A stretch of DNA of 20,845 nucleotides from positions 1 to 20,845 of IMG/VR virus record IMGVR_UViG_3300021343_000069; one strand, 5' to 3'. The DNA is from a virus. How positions within the stretch are numbered: position 1 is the first letter of the stretch; each line of letters starts with the position of its first letter. Below are positions 1-7,081 of the stretch, one piece after another. Both the position numbers and the translations under genes were made by a program. The notes below the pieces were generated by a model. The model ran no database searches and was not told the DNA's origin. It saw only the letters and a list, made by a program, of their open reading frames with translations.

Positions 1-336
1 ATGGAACTAGACAGCAAAACCAAGGCGCTACTTCACGATCCCGAGAAGCGCTGGGCCTGGATTCGTTATCAACTCAACTTACAGGGCATCACCATCCGGC
101 ACATCGCCCTTTGCAACGGCGTAAAACCGCAAACCGTTGCCAGGGCACGGCACCAGCCCTACCCCAAAATGGAAAAAGCCCTTGCCGATGCGCTCGATCT
201 CACACCCCAAGAGCTTTTTCCCGACCGCTACGGCGAGGACGGCCTTCCGGCCCGCTTGTTTCCCGGTCGCAGTGTGTACTGTCAAGTAAGCAAGCATACA
301 GGGCAAGACCCGAGCTGCAAAGTTGCGGTGGGCTGA
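1..336 (+). CDS. ner: Ner/Nlp-like early DNA-binding regulator
   Basis: This is a 111-residue protein of the Ner/Nlp (SfsB-like) helix-turn-helix family, which in Mu binds the operator between repressor and early promoters and damps early transcription. The recognisable part is residues 15-80: an RYQLNLQGITIRHIA segment, a turn with PQTVARAR, then YPKMEKALADALDLTPQELFPDRY, which closely follows the YPKxE-IADALG-P-EIWPxRY signature of the family. After residue 80 the sequence (PARLFPGRSVYC...) no longer resembles the usual Ser/Arg-rich Nlp tail, so the C-terminus may be divergent or recombined. The ATG is the first base of the window, so its ribosome site and promoter cannot be seen. It is the leftmost early gene; the repressor would be expected further left, on the opposite strand. 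Confidence 0.8.
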   Translation: MELDSKTKALLHDPEKRWAWIRYQLNLQGITIRHIALCNGVKPQTVARARHQPYPKMEKALADALDLTPQELFPDRYGEDGLPARLFPGRSVYCQVSKHTGQDPSCKVAVG

Positions 337-405
337 GATCGGCGAGTTTGAGGAAATTTGTGGCATGGCGTTTCTCCTTGTGTGTTTTTTGAGCTTAGGC
401 GCCAG

Positions 406-433
406 TTGAGCCGTGGCATAGAGGCATTAAAAG
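406..433 (+). promoter_or_regulatory. weak candidate promoter before the GTG-481 gene
   Basis: In the 144-bp gap 337-480 a TTGAGC (406-411) is followed after 16 bases by TAAAAG (428-433). Both boxes match the sigma70 consensus only partly. A second TTGAGC lies at 389-394. The gap otherwise holds a minus-strand Shine-Dalgarno plus ATG (see findings) and an AGGAG at 466-470, ten bases before the GTG at 481. Readthrough from an early promoter to the left of the window is an equally good explanation for expression of the downstream operon. Confidence 0.2.
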
Positions 434-480
434 AGAATGTTTAGAAGAACAAAAAACAACCAGGCAGGAGTGGGGGCACA

Positions 481-951
481 GTGAAGCGTCGGATTCAGTG
501 GTCAAAAATCAATCCCAAAAACATGTGTCACGCGATTGAGCTTTGCGTGAAATATGCCCAGGACAAAAGAAACCTGAGTGTGGAGCGGATCGCCGATCTC
601 ATGGGGCTTGAATGTCACCGAACGCTCTATAAGTGGATTGCGGAGGGGCGCATTCCGGCGATCAAAATTCTCGCGTTTGAGCATGCGTGTGGGATTCACT
701 TTATCACCCAGTACCAGGCCCACAGTTCGGGCATGTTGTTGATCCCTATCCCCACCGGTCGCCTGGCGGAGCACAAGGAAATCAACGAGTTGAGCCTGTT
801 TATGAGTGAAACGGTGCAGCTGTTGTATCGCCATCAGGAGGGGACGACAAGCGCCGAGGACACCGTGGGGGCACTGACAAAGTTAATGGAGAGTCTCGCT
901 TATCAGCGAGGCAATGTGGAAAAAGAACAGCAACCCGAGCTGGAGCTATGA
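481..951 (+). CDS. small HTH-type phage regulatory protein
   Basis: A 156-residue protein starting at GTG with AGGAG ten bases upstream. Residues about 30-60 (NLSVERIADLMGLECHRTLYKW) look like a helix-turn-helix in which the YKWIAEGRIPA segment would be the recognition helix and wing, followed by a hydrophobic middle (HSSGMLLIPIPTGR) and an acidic C-terminal tail. Proteins of this kind sit directly before the transposase in several Mu-like phages, and I infer a role in early gene control or in the lysis-lysogeny choice, but I cannot name a family. Its stop codon overlaps the start of a 31-codon ORF (ATGA), which in turn overlaps the transposase start, so translation is probably coupled through to the transposase. 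Confidence 0.65.
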   Translation: MKRRIQWSKINPKNMCHAIELCVKYAQDKRNLSVERIADLMGLECHRTLYKWIAEGRIPAIKILAFEHACGIHFITQYQAHSSGMLLIPIPTGRLAEHKEINELSLFMSETVQLLYRHQEGTTSAEDTVGALTKLMESLAYQRGNVEKEQQPELEL

Positions 952-1043
952 GCAACATGAACGACGTGCTGCGCAATTGCCAACAAATGCAACGTTATGC
1001 TGAGCCGTTCCGTCTTGAGCAGCATTTAGGAGGTGGCCTGTGA
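948..1043 (+). CDS. 31-codon bridging ORF between regulator and transposase
   Basis: ATG at 948 overlaps the previous stop by four bases (ATGA), and its TGA at 1041-1043 overlaps the GTG of the transposase by four bases (GTGA). The predicted peptide begins MSNMNDVLRNCQQMQRYAEP and ends in HLGGGL. The transposase ribosome site GGAGGT (1029-1034) lies inside this ORF. The exact fit at both ends suggests a translated leader that couples regulator and transposase translation, or a real micro-protein. No family is recognised, and a chance short ORF remains possible. Confidence 0.4.
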   Translation: MSNMNDVLRNCQQMQRYAEPFRLEQHLGGGL

Positions 1044-3166
1044 AGGAGTGGTATAGCGCGGCAGAGCTGGCTGGTTTGCCGGAAATGCCAGGCACAGAAA
1101 GGGGCGTGAAAAAAGCCGCCGTTCGCGAGGCGTGGGGCAGCCGAAAGAGGAAGCGGGGAAAAGGCGTTGAGTACTGTATCAGCAGCCTGCCCGCTGCCAC
1201 TCAGGCTGCGCTTGTGAAACCGCTGCAATCGGCACAGGCGCCTGCCAAACCCGCAGCGGTTGTCAACACCAGCGAATCCCTCTGGTTGCGCTACGAGCAG
1301 GCCCCGGGCTCCATGAAAGCCGAAGCCCAGCGCCGCCTGCAGGCGTTGCAGCTTTGTCAACGTTTGATAGAGCTGGGCAGCGCAAAGAGCGTTGTGGTCA
1401 ACCAGGTGGCGGAGGAGTATGCCACCAACCGGGCCACGCTTTATCGCTGGGAGAAGGCGGTCAAGGCTTACCATGCGAGCGATTGGCTGGCGGTGCTGGT
1501 GCCCCGTTACACCGGGCGCACCAAGGGCGCTGATTGCACCCCGGCAGCCTGGGAATTTTTTAAAGCCGACTTTTTACGCCCGGAAAAACCGACTTTAACG
1601 GCCTGTTACGAGCGCTTAAAACGCGCGGCCCAGGAGCACGGCTGGGAGATCCCGGCAGCGCGCACGATCAACCGCTGGTCCCAGGAGCGCATCCCGCTCA
1701 CGGTGACTATTTTAAAGCGTGAAGGTGAGCATGCCCTGATGCGTCGCTACCCCTCACTGGAGCGGTCGGTGCGTGATCTGCATGCGCTGCAATGGATCAA
1801 CGGCGACGGCTATCAACACAACGTCTTTGTGCGCTGGCCCAATGGCGAGATCGCGCGGCCGAAGACCTGGTTCTGGCAGGACATCTACAGCCGCAAAGTT
1901 CTGGCCTATCGGGTGGATACCACTGAGCACACCGACCAGATTCGCCTCTCCTTCGGCGACCTGGTGGAGCAGTATGGCATCCCGGAGCACGTCACCATCG
2001 ACAACACCCGCGCAGCGGCCAACAAGTGGATGACCGGCGGTGTCGCCAACCGCTACCGCTTTAAGGTGAAAGACGACGATCCCTTGGGTCTCTTCCCCTC
2101 CCTCGGCATTCAGATTCACTGGACCAGTGTGATCGCGGGCAAGGGCCACGGCCAGGCCAAACCCATCGAGCGCACCTTTGGCGTCGGCGGCCTGGGCGAG
2201 TACGTGGACAAACACCCGGCCTTCGCCGGCGCCTACACCGGTGAGAATCCCATGGCCAAGCCTGACAACTACGGCGATAAAGCCGTTCCGTTGGAGGAGT
2301 TTCTGCAGCGTTTGAATGAGGAAATTGTGGAATGGAATGCGCGGACAGCGCGCCGCACCGAGATCTGCGCGGGCAAACGGAGCTTTGATGAGGCCTTTAA
2401 CCACAGCTATGCGGCCGCCCCCATCCGCAAGGCCACCGCCGAGCAGCGCCGCCTATGGCTGCTGAGCGCGGAGGCGGTGACCGTGAAAAACGACGGCACC
2501 TTTACGCTGGAGGCCGGCGCCAAGGTCGGCGGCGGCCGCAACCGCTACTACGCCCCAGAGCTGCAAGCCCTGGGCGAGGCGCGGCAAAAGATCATTGTGC
2601 GCTTCGATCCGGCCAGCCTGCATGAATCCATGCACTGCTACACCTTGGATAACCGTTACATTGCCGAGGCGCTGATTATGGATAGCGCGGGCTTTGGCGA
2701 TACCCATACCAGCCGTGTGTATAACCGTACTCGTAAACAATTTATCAAAGCCCAGAAAGAGGCGGCCAAGGCGGAGGTGTCCATGACGACGCTGGAAGTC
2801 GCCGCACAGTTGCCGGCGCCGAGCCTGCCCGATCCGGTAAGCAATAAAGTGTCCCGTATCGGCGGCCACGCGCAGCAGATAGAGCCGCCAGCCCCGAAAC
2901 CGGCCGAACCCAGTGCGGCCGTTGTTGAAGCGCAAGCGCGTGCCGAGCAGCAACTGGCAGAGATCTTAACCCTAAATCAGCAACCCAAGCTGGAGGAGGA
3001 AACCGACGAGCAACGCTACCACAAATGGCTGGCATTGGATGAGCGTGTCCAAGCCGGACAGCAGTTGGAGGGCCGGGAGGCCATCTTCTACGACACGTTC
3101 CAGGACACACCACAATTCAAGACGTACAAGGATTTGGCGGCCATGGGCCTGTTGCAGCAGGCCTAA
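1040..3166 (+). CDS. A: Mu-type DDE transposase (MuA)
   Basis: A 708-residue homologue of MuA (663 residues in Mu), which pairs the phage ends, nicks them and joins them to target DNA in the transpososome. Residues 1-60 form the Mu-type winged helix that binds the internal activating sequence (WYSAAELAGLPEMPGTERGV). Residues about 70-235 are the end-binding I-beta/I-gamma region. The RNase H-like core follows with D256 in INGDGYQHNVFVRWP, D321 in VTIDNTRAAANKW and E377 in GKGHGQAKPIERTFG. The spacing, 65 and 56 residues, is nearly that of Mu D269-D336-E392, so the catalytic triad is intact. The Mu_transpos_C beta-barrel covers about 470-570. The C-terminal Ala/Pro/Glu-rich tail, as in Mu, should contact the B protein and ClpX. 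GTG start with GGAGGT six bases upstream. Confidence 0.97.
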   Translation: MKEWYSAAELAGLPEMPGTERGVKKAAVREAWGSRKRKRGKGVEYCISSLPAATQAALVKPLQSAQAPAKPAAVVNTSESLWLRYEQAPGSMKAEAQRRLQALQLCQRLIELGSAKSVVVNQVAEEYATNRATLYRWEKAVKAYHASDWLAVLVPRYTGRTKGADCTPAAWEFFKADFLRPEKPTLTACYERLKRAAQEHGWEIPAARTINRWSQERIPLTVTILKREGEHALMRRYPSLERSVRDLHALQWINGDGYQHNVFVRWPNGEIARPKTWFWQDIYSRKVLAYRVDTTEHTDQIRLSFGDLVEQYGIPEHVTIDNTRAAANKWMTGGVANRYRFKVKDDDPLGLFPSLGIQIHWTSVIAGKGHGQAKPIERTFGVGGLGEYVDKHPAFAGAYTGENPMAKPDNYGDKAVPLEEFLQRLNEEIVEWNARTARRTEICAGKRSFDEAFNHSYAAAPIRKATAEQRRLWLLSAEAVTVKNDGTFTLEAGAKVGGGRNRYYAPELQALGEARQKIIVRFDPASLHESMHCYTLDNRYIAEALIMDSAGFGDTHTSRVYNRTRKQFIKAQKEAAKAEVSMTTLEVAAQLPAPSLPDPVSNKVSRIGGHAQQIEPPAPKPAEPSAAVVEAQARAEQQLAEILTLNQQPKLEEETDEQRYHKWLALDERVQAGQQLEGREAIFYDTFQDTPQFKTYKDLAAMGLLQQA

Positions 3167-3188
3167 GCTGTGATGCCGCCGGGAACAC

Positions 3189-3206
3189 CCGCTACAGCAA
3201 TAGCGG
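3189..3206 (+). other. small hairpin between A and B
   Basis: CCGCTA (3189-3194) and TAGCGG (3201-3206) form a perfect 6-bp stem with a CAGCAA loop in the 67-bp gap between the transposase stop and the B start. There is no T-run after it, so it is not a classic terminator. It might stabilise or process the A-B mRNA. The B ribosome site GAGG (3223-3226) lies just beyond it. Confidence 0.35.
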
Positions 3207-3233
3207 ATATAACCAAAACAACGAGGAACCATT

Positions 3234-3977
3234 ATGAGTGACACTCTTGCCATCGGCAATACCGTCGCACCCATACAAACCGTTGTGCGTTGCATGACGG
3301 CCCTTAATCAGGCCATGAACCGCGCCGAGCACCTGCCGGGCATTGTCTCGCTGTACGGCCCGAGCGGTGTTGGCAAGTCCATTGCGGCGGCCTTCACCGC
3401 CAATAGCACTAACGCGTACTACGTGGAGATGCGCAGCGCCTGGACGAAAAAGAAATTTCTGCAGGCGATCCTTAAGGAAATGGGCATCAAGCCAGAGCTG
3501 GTGATCAGCGATATGTTGGACCAGATCTGCGAGCAGCTGGCGCTATCGCAACGGCCGTTGATTGTCGACGAAGCCGACTATGCCGTTGAGAAAAACATGT
3601 TGGATCTGATCCGCGATATCTATGAGGGCTCCAGCACGGCGATCCTGTTGATCGGTGAAGAGCACTTGAGCACCAAGATCCTGCGTAAATCCGAGCGTTT
3701 CCACAACCGCATGCTGCACTGGGCGAAGGCCGAGCCGGCCAGCCACGCCGATGCCAAGGTCCTGCGCGACTTCTATGGCAAACGCTCCGGCGTGTTGGTA
3801 GAGGATGATTTGGTCGAGCACATCCGCCAATACATCAAGGGCTGTGTACGCCGGCTGTGCGTCAATATGGAGCTAGTGCACCAGGAGGCCAAGCGCCAGG
3901 GCCTCACCACGATCAATCGGGAACAGTGGGGCAATCGCGAGTTGTACAGCGGCGCTCCTCACGTGGGGGGACGCTAA
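3234..3977 (+). CDS. B: Mu B-type transposition target ATPase
   Basis: A 247-residue AAA+ ATPase of the MuB type, the target-DNA-binding protein that activates transposase A and gives target immunity. Walker A is YGPSGVGKS (residues 41-49), Walker B is LIVDEAD (109-115), a sensor-1-like strand is AILLIGEE (136-143), and basic residues of ERFHNRM follow (about 154-160). The C-terminal helical part (about 185-247) matches the MuB C-terminal DNA/A-contact domain. MuB has 312 residues with an N-terminal helix-turn-helix of some 60 residues; this one begins almost at the ATPase domain, so that module is absent, as it is in some other Mu-like phages. The ATG follows GAGG, and its stop abuts the next ATG (TAAATG). 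Confidence 0.93.
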   Translation: MSDTLAIGNTVAPIQTVVRCMTALNQAMNRAEHLPGIVSLYGPSGVGKSIAAAFTANSTNAYYVEMRSAWTKKKFLQAILKEMGIKPELVISDMLDQICEQLALSQRPLIVDEADYAVEKNMLDLIRDIYEGSSTAILLIGEEHLSTKILRKSERFHNRMLHWAKAEPASHADAKVLRDFYGKRSGVLVEDDLVEHIRQYIKGCVRRLCVNMELVHQEAKRQGLTTINREQWGNRELYSGAPHVGGR

Positions 3978-4643
3978 ATGAGCAACATCGTCCCTATGCC
4001 CGGTCGCCAGCGCGGCAAGAAACCCGTGGATCTGGTGGCGGCTTCCGGCTACCAAACACCACAGGATTGCGTGTGGGAAGCCATTCGGGAATTGAAGACG
4101 TTTAACCAGGTGGAACTGGAGCTGTGGCTGGTGCAGCAGAAGAAAAGCGGAATCAATTCCAAGACCATTAAAAGCTTTCTTAAGCGGCTGTTAAAAGGCG
4201 GCTACATCACTTTGACGGAGGTGGTGAAGTATCGCGGCAATGCCAAAACCCACAACTATGTGCTGTCGAAGGATGTTGGCGTACACGCCCCCCGTTTAAC
4301 CAAAGAGGGCACTGTGTCCCTGCAAGGGCGTGGCCGCGAAAACCTCTGGCGCGCCATGAAGGTGCTGAACAGTTTTGATTTCCGGGAGTTGGCCCAGGCG
4401 GCCAGTACCGAGGAAGTGAGCGTCAAGCCGATGGAGGCCAAAGACTACATTCGCCACCTCAAGGGAGCGGGTTATCTGCTGCAGCTCCAGGCCCATGATC
4501 GCAGAGCGCGGACACCGGCGCGCTATCGGTTGTTACCACGGCGCAATACCGGCCCACGGCCGCCGATGGTGCAGCGGGTTAAGCAGGTCTTTGACCCGAA
4601 CCTCAATCAGGTAATGGGTGTCGAACAGGGAGGCGAGCAGTGA
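3978..4643 (+). CDS. early protein with two winged-helix-like repeats
   Basis: This 221-residue protein begins on the base after the B stop. It contains two similar winged-helix-like units: residues 28-85 (DCVWEAIRELKTFNQVELE ... SKTIKSFLKRLLKGGYITL) and about 112-175 (ENLWRAMKVLNSFDFRELA ... AKDYIRHLKGAGYLLQLQ). Both have the order 'W-A-(I/M)-----FN/D--E' then a recognition-like helix, then '(L/H)LKG-GY' and a strand, which suggests an internal duplication. The C-terminus is basic and Pro/Arg-rich. Proteins of this shape follow B in many Mu-like phages of Pseudomonas and Burkholderia type, without a proven function. I infer DNA binding, perhaps early regulation. Its stop overlaps the start of the next gene. 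Confidence 0.7.
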   Translation: MSNIVPMPGRQRGKKPVDLVAASGYQTPQDCVWEAIRELKTFNQVELELWLVQQKKSGINSKTIKSFLKRLLKGGYITLTEVVKYRGNAKTHNYVLSKDVGVHAPRLTKEGTVSLQGRGRENLWRAMKVLNSFDFRELAQAASTEEVSVKPMEAKDYIRHLKGAGYLLQLQAHDRRARTPARYRLLPRRNTGPRPPMVQRVKQVFDPNLNQVMGVEQGGEQ

Positions 4644-4981
4644 TGGAGACAATCGCCGTGGAAACGCCGCGCTGGCTGCTGGAGCTGCGCAACCAGTGCC
4701 GAAAAAAGCCCCAAACCAAGGTGGCGGCAGAGCTGGGCTATTCGCCGGCCACCGTGAACCAGGTCTTGGCCGGCAAGTATAAGGGCAGCCTGGCTCGGGT
4801 GGCGGAGACCGTCTGCAGTGTTTATCTGGGGGAAACCGTGATCTGCCCGGTGATGGGGGAGCTGGAAAAGCATCGTTGCCGCCAGTTTCAAAAGGAGCCT
4901 TTTGCAGCCACCAATCCGGTGCGGGTGCGGCGCTACCGCGCCTGCCGCATGGGCTGCCCGAACAGTCAACTACAGGAGTGA
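4643..4981 (+). CDS. small HTH protein with a Cys-rich C-terminus
   Basis: A 112-residue protein from ATG 4643; GTG 4640 in the same frame is an alternative, and GGAGG at 4629-4633 serves either. The N-terminal half (TKVAAELGYSPATVNQVLAG, residues 25-44) is an XRE/LacI-like helix-turn-helix. The C-terminal half has four Cys: C68 in VICPVMGEL, C79 in KHRC, and C101 and C105 in YRACRMGCPNS. The spacing, C-x10-C-x21-C-x3-C, could bind a metal, although it is not a standard zinc finger. I recall similar HTH-plus-Cys proteins in the early region of transposable phages, but no function is established. It may be a metal- or redox-sensitive regulator; that is inference. The start overlaps the upstream stop (TGATG). 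Confidence 0.65.
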   Translation: METIAVETPRWLLELRNQCRKKPQTKVAAELGYSPATVNQVLAGKYKGSLARVAETVCSVYLGETVICPVMGELEKHRCRQFQKEPFAATNPVRVRRYRACRMGCPNSQLQE

Positions 4982-4985
4982 CACC

Positions 4986-5294
4986 ATGAGTGAGTACTAC
5001 AGACGCACCGCGAACAAACCGGAGAAAAACGTCAATCGACAAAACCTCCACATCTCGCTGGCCTACGAGATGGCCAATTTTGCGCTGCTTGAACTGATGA
5101 AGATGGGCATCACGGTGATCAAGGTCACTATCGAAGGGCGCAACCCGGCTATCGAAGTCATGCCCAGCAAAGCTTGCCAGGCGCTGGATGGTCACGTCCA
5201 CGCTACCATCAACCGGCCTGGGAGGCGCACGGTTATCAAGCGCGCCTATCTCAATCACTGCCTGGTGCAGTGGGAAACCCGCAATCTGCACTGA
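4986..5294 (+). CDS. small early protein, first of three paralogues
   Basis: 102 residues from the ATG at 4986, four bases after the previous stop. The frame is open further upstream to 4902, but the upstream part overlaps a better-supported gene. The core (residues 30-97) runs ANFALLELMKMGITVIKV, then EGRNPAIEVMPS, then ends in HCLVQWE (C92, W96, E97). The same pattern, amphipathic helix, 'G--V--V', 'GR-PAI-I-P' and final '-C-V-WE', occurs in the proteins at 5936-6199 and 6202-6459, so the three are paralogues. No known family is recognised. The alternating strand pattern suggests a small alpha/beta domain. It lies in the early operon, so it should be made soon after infection or induction; host takeover or inhibition of host nucleases is possible but unproven. 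Confidence 0.65.
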   Translation: MSEYYRRTANKPEKNVNRQNLHISLAYEMANFALLELMKMGITVIKVTIEGRNPAIEVMPSKACQALDGHVHATINRPGRRTVIKRAYLNHCLVQWETRNLH

Positions 5295-5306
5295 GGAGAC
5301 AGCTAG

Positions 5307-5924
5307 ATGAACGAACAAACAATACCTGCCGGGTTTATGCAAGACAGCCAGGGCCGCCTGGTGCCGGAGAACATGGTCAAGCCGATTGATCGCCAGCGCG
5401 ATGAAATCGTGACAGAGATTGTCGTTAAAGCAATGGCGCTGCAGCAGCAGATCAAGGCCTTTAAGACTGACTGCCTGGGGGATCTGCAGGCGTTCATTGA
5501 TCTGAGCGCGGAGCAGTACGACACCCAACTGGGTGGCATCAAGGGCAATGTCACCCTGACCACCTACGACGGCCAATACAAAATCGTGCGCTCCATTGCC
5601 GAATATCTCAGCTTTGACGAGCGCCTGCAGGTGGCCAAAGAGCTGATCGACAAATGCATTCACCGCTGGTCCGAAGGGGCGCGCTCGGAGATCCGGGTGC
5701 TGGTACAGGATGCCTTTCAGACCGACCGCCAGGGCAAGATCAGCACTTCCCGCGTGTTGGGCCTCAAGCGCCTGGATATCCAGGACGAGGAGTGGCAACA
5801 GGCCATGCAGGCGATATCGGATTCTATCCAGGTGACCGGCAGCAAGACCTACGTGCGTCTGTACAAGCGCATTGGTCAGAGCGATCAGTGGCAGCCGATC
5901 CCCCTGGATATCGCGGCACTGTAG
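5307..5924 (+). CDS. DUF3164 family phage protein
   Basis: 205 residues, ATG with GAGGAG (5293-5298) eight bases upstream. The sequence matches the DUF3164 pattern common in the early region of Mu-like phages: an N-terminal QDSQGRLVPENMVKPIDRQR segment, a central LxAFIDLSAEQYDTQLGGIKGNVTL, then TTYDGQYKIVRSIAEYLSFD, the helical AKELIDKCIHRWSEGA, and a C-terminal half with DAFQTDRQGKIST and LDIQDEEWQQAMQAISDSI. The function is unknown. Its position, in the same early operon as A/B and GemA, suggests a role during replicative transposition. It separates the first of the small paralogues from the other two. Confidence 0.85.
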   Translation: MNEQTIPAGFMQDSQGRLVPENMVKPIDRQRDEIVTEIVVKAMALQQQIKAFKTDCLGDLQAFIDLSAEQYDTQLGGIKGNVTLTTYDGQYKIVRSIAEYLSFDERLQVAKELIDKCIHRWSEGARSEIRVLVQDAFQTDRQGKISTSRVLGLKRLDIQDEEWQQAMQAISDSIQVTGSKTYVRLYKRIGQSDQWQPIPLDIAAL

Positions 5925-5935
5925 GAGGTAGGCAC

Positions 5936-6199
5936 ATGTCACACGGAACTCACCGGGCCAACTATGGCTATATCCAGTGGACCAACGGCGAGGCCAGGCG
6001 CTGTATCCGCGCCCTGAGCGACAGGGGCTGCATCGTGCAGCGGGTGGACTTGGCCGGCGGTCGACCGGCCATCCGCATCAAGCCGGATGTGGCCAGCCGA
6101 CAGTTTGATAAGGCCACACCGGTCCGACGCGGCGAAATATTGTATGCCGAGGTACCGCTCTGCGGCTGCACGGTGTATTGGGAAATCAAGGAGCACTAA
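5936..6199 (+). CDS. small early protein, second of three paralogues
   Basis: 87 residues with a strong ribosome site (GGAGGT, 5924-5929, which begins on the last base of the DUF3164 stop). The order is NYGYIQWTNGEARRCIRAL (helix), DRGCIVQRVDLAGGRPAIRIKP (strands), a variable middle, and the ending CGCTVYWEIKEH. C78, W82 and E83 match the C-x-V-x-W-E ending of the other two copies. It is closer to the third copy in its N-terminal IQW/FQW segment and to the first in the 'GR-PAI' strand. Function unknown; see the entry at 4986 for the shared pattern. Confidence 0.65.
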   Translation: MSHGTHRANYGYIQWTNGEARRCIRALSDRGCIVQRVDLAGGRPAIRIKPDVASRQFDKATPVRRGEILYAEVPLCGCTVYWEIKEH

Positions 6200-6201
6200 C
6201 C

Positions 6202-6459
6202 ATGCCAAGCAGCTTTTCACAAAACGCCCCCTATTTTCAGTGGGTGAACAATGTGCACAACTGCCTGCTGGCGTTGAGTGGCCTGGGGGCCGAAGTGGAG
6301 CGTGTCCAGGTCAAGCCCGGCGGAGTATTGATCCAGGTGCGCGAGGGTTGGCACGGCGCCGAACAGGCCCTGCCCAGCCATGTGGAGCTGGGCGGTACCC
6401 AGTACCAGCAAGTGAATATGGACGGCTGCCGGGTCGTCTGGGAGGTGTCCAATGCGTAA
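6202..6459 (+). CDS. small early protein, third of three paralogues
   Basis: 85 residues, ATG preceded by AAGGAG (6188-6193) at eight bases. The fold pattern is the same as in the two upstream copies: YFQWVNNVHNCLLALSGLG (helix), EVERVQVKPGGVLIQV (strands), ending MDGCRVVWEVSNA (C76, W80, E81). The middle differs most (GWHGAEQALPSHVELGGTQY). The stop lies eight bases inside the following GemA gene, so the two are translationally coupled. Function unknown. Confidence 0.65.
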   Translation: MPSSFSQNAPYFQWVNNVHNCLLALSGLGAEVERVQVKPGGVLIQVREGWHGAEQALPSHVELGGTQYQQVNMDGCRVVWEVSNA

Positions 6460-7081
6460 GCAGCTAATCGCCAAAATCCATATCGCCAAGAAAGAGCTGG
6501 TCCTGGATGACGAGACCTACCGGCAGGCCCTACAGGGGGTGACCGGCAAGGCCAGCTGTGCCGGCATGTCCAACGCCGAGCTGGAGCGGGTGTTGGCCCA
6601 CTTCAAGCAGTTGGGTTGGCGGCCGTCCCGAGCCGCTGGCCGCCGATACAGCCCCAAATCCCGAGATCGCCAGACGCATGACCAAGTGGATGTGATCCGG
6701 GCGATCTGGATCGACATGTACCAAGCTGGGGCCATCGACAATGGCTCCGAGGCGGCACTGGACGTCTGGGTCAAACGTACCACCAGCCGGCTCAACAAGG
6801 GCGCGGGCGTGGCCAGGACGGAGTGGTTGCGGGGCAACCATCATAGGCTCGCCACCAAAGTCCTGGAGAGCTTGAAGCAGTGGCAGGCCCGTATTCAGGT
6901 CCAGTGGAAAAACGAGGACTTGCGCCGCATCTCCCAGGAGCAACAGCGCACCGATCAGCACCAAACGGTGGTCATCCGGCAGCTGCTGGAAGCTGGCGGT
7001 ATTTTCTGGTGGCCGCTGTTTGGGGAACTGGGTATCGAATACCAGGAGGGCTATTGCCGTGACCGCCGACAACTACTCTGA
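6452..7081 (+). CDS. gemA: GemA-like regulatory protein (DUF1018)
   Basis: A 209-residue protein with the GemA/DUF1018 signature. The start is IAKIHIAKKELVLDDETYRQAL, then GVTGKASCAGMSNAELERVLAHFKQLGW (residues 28-56), then a basic linker and a second helical region with VIRAIWIDMYQAGAIDN and a DVWVKR--- RLN segment, followed by EWLRGNHHRLATKVLESLKQW. In Mu, GemA (gp16) changes host gene expression and DNA supercoiling through effects on gyrase-related functions, although the mechanism is poorly known. Here the core is followed by an extra tail of about 50 residues (QWKNEDLRRIS to the end). ATG 6452 is five bases from GGAGGT (6441-6446). The 3' end overlaps the Mor/C gene. Confidence 0.88.
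   Translation: MRKQLIAKIHIAKKELVLDDETYRQALQGVTGKASCAGMSNAELERVLAHFKQLGWRPSRAAGRRYSPKSRDRQTHDQVDVIRAIWIDMYQAGAIDNGSEAALDVWVKRTTSRLNKGAGVARTEWLRGNHHRLATKVLESLKQWQARIQVQWKNEDLRRISQEQQRTDQHQTVVIRQLLEAGGIFWWPLFGELGIEYQEGYCRDRRQLL

Noticed and set aside
1754-2404. 216-codon minus-strand frame within the transposase
   Set aside because: It is antisense to the conserved DDE core, has no independent ribosome site or motif, and is explained by the codon bias of the transposase gene.
4533-5942. 469-codon open frame on the minus strand across several early genes
   Set aside because: It lies antisense to six well-supported plus-strand genes with good ribosome sites, has no recognisable motif, and is the kind of long frame that GC-rich codon bias produces on the opposite strand.
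3978-6459. Gam-type host nuclease inhibitor in the early region
   Set aside because: None of the early proteins shows the Gam coiled-coil pattern; the DUF3164 and small paralogues are of different type. Gam may be absent or outside the window.
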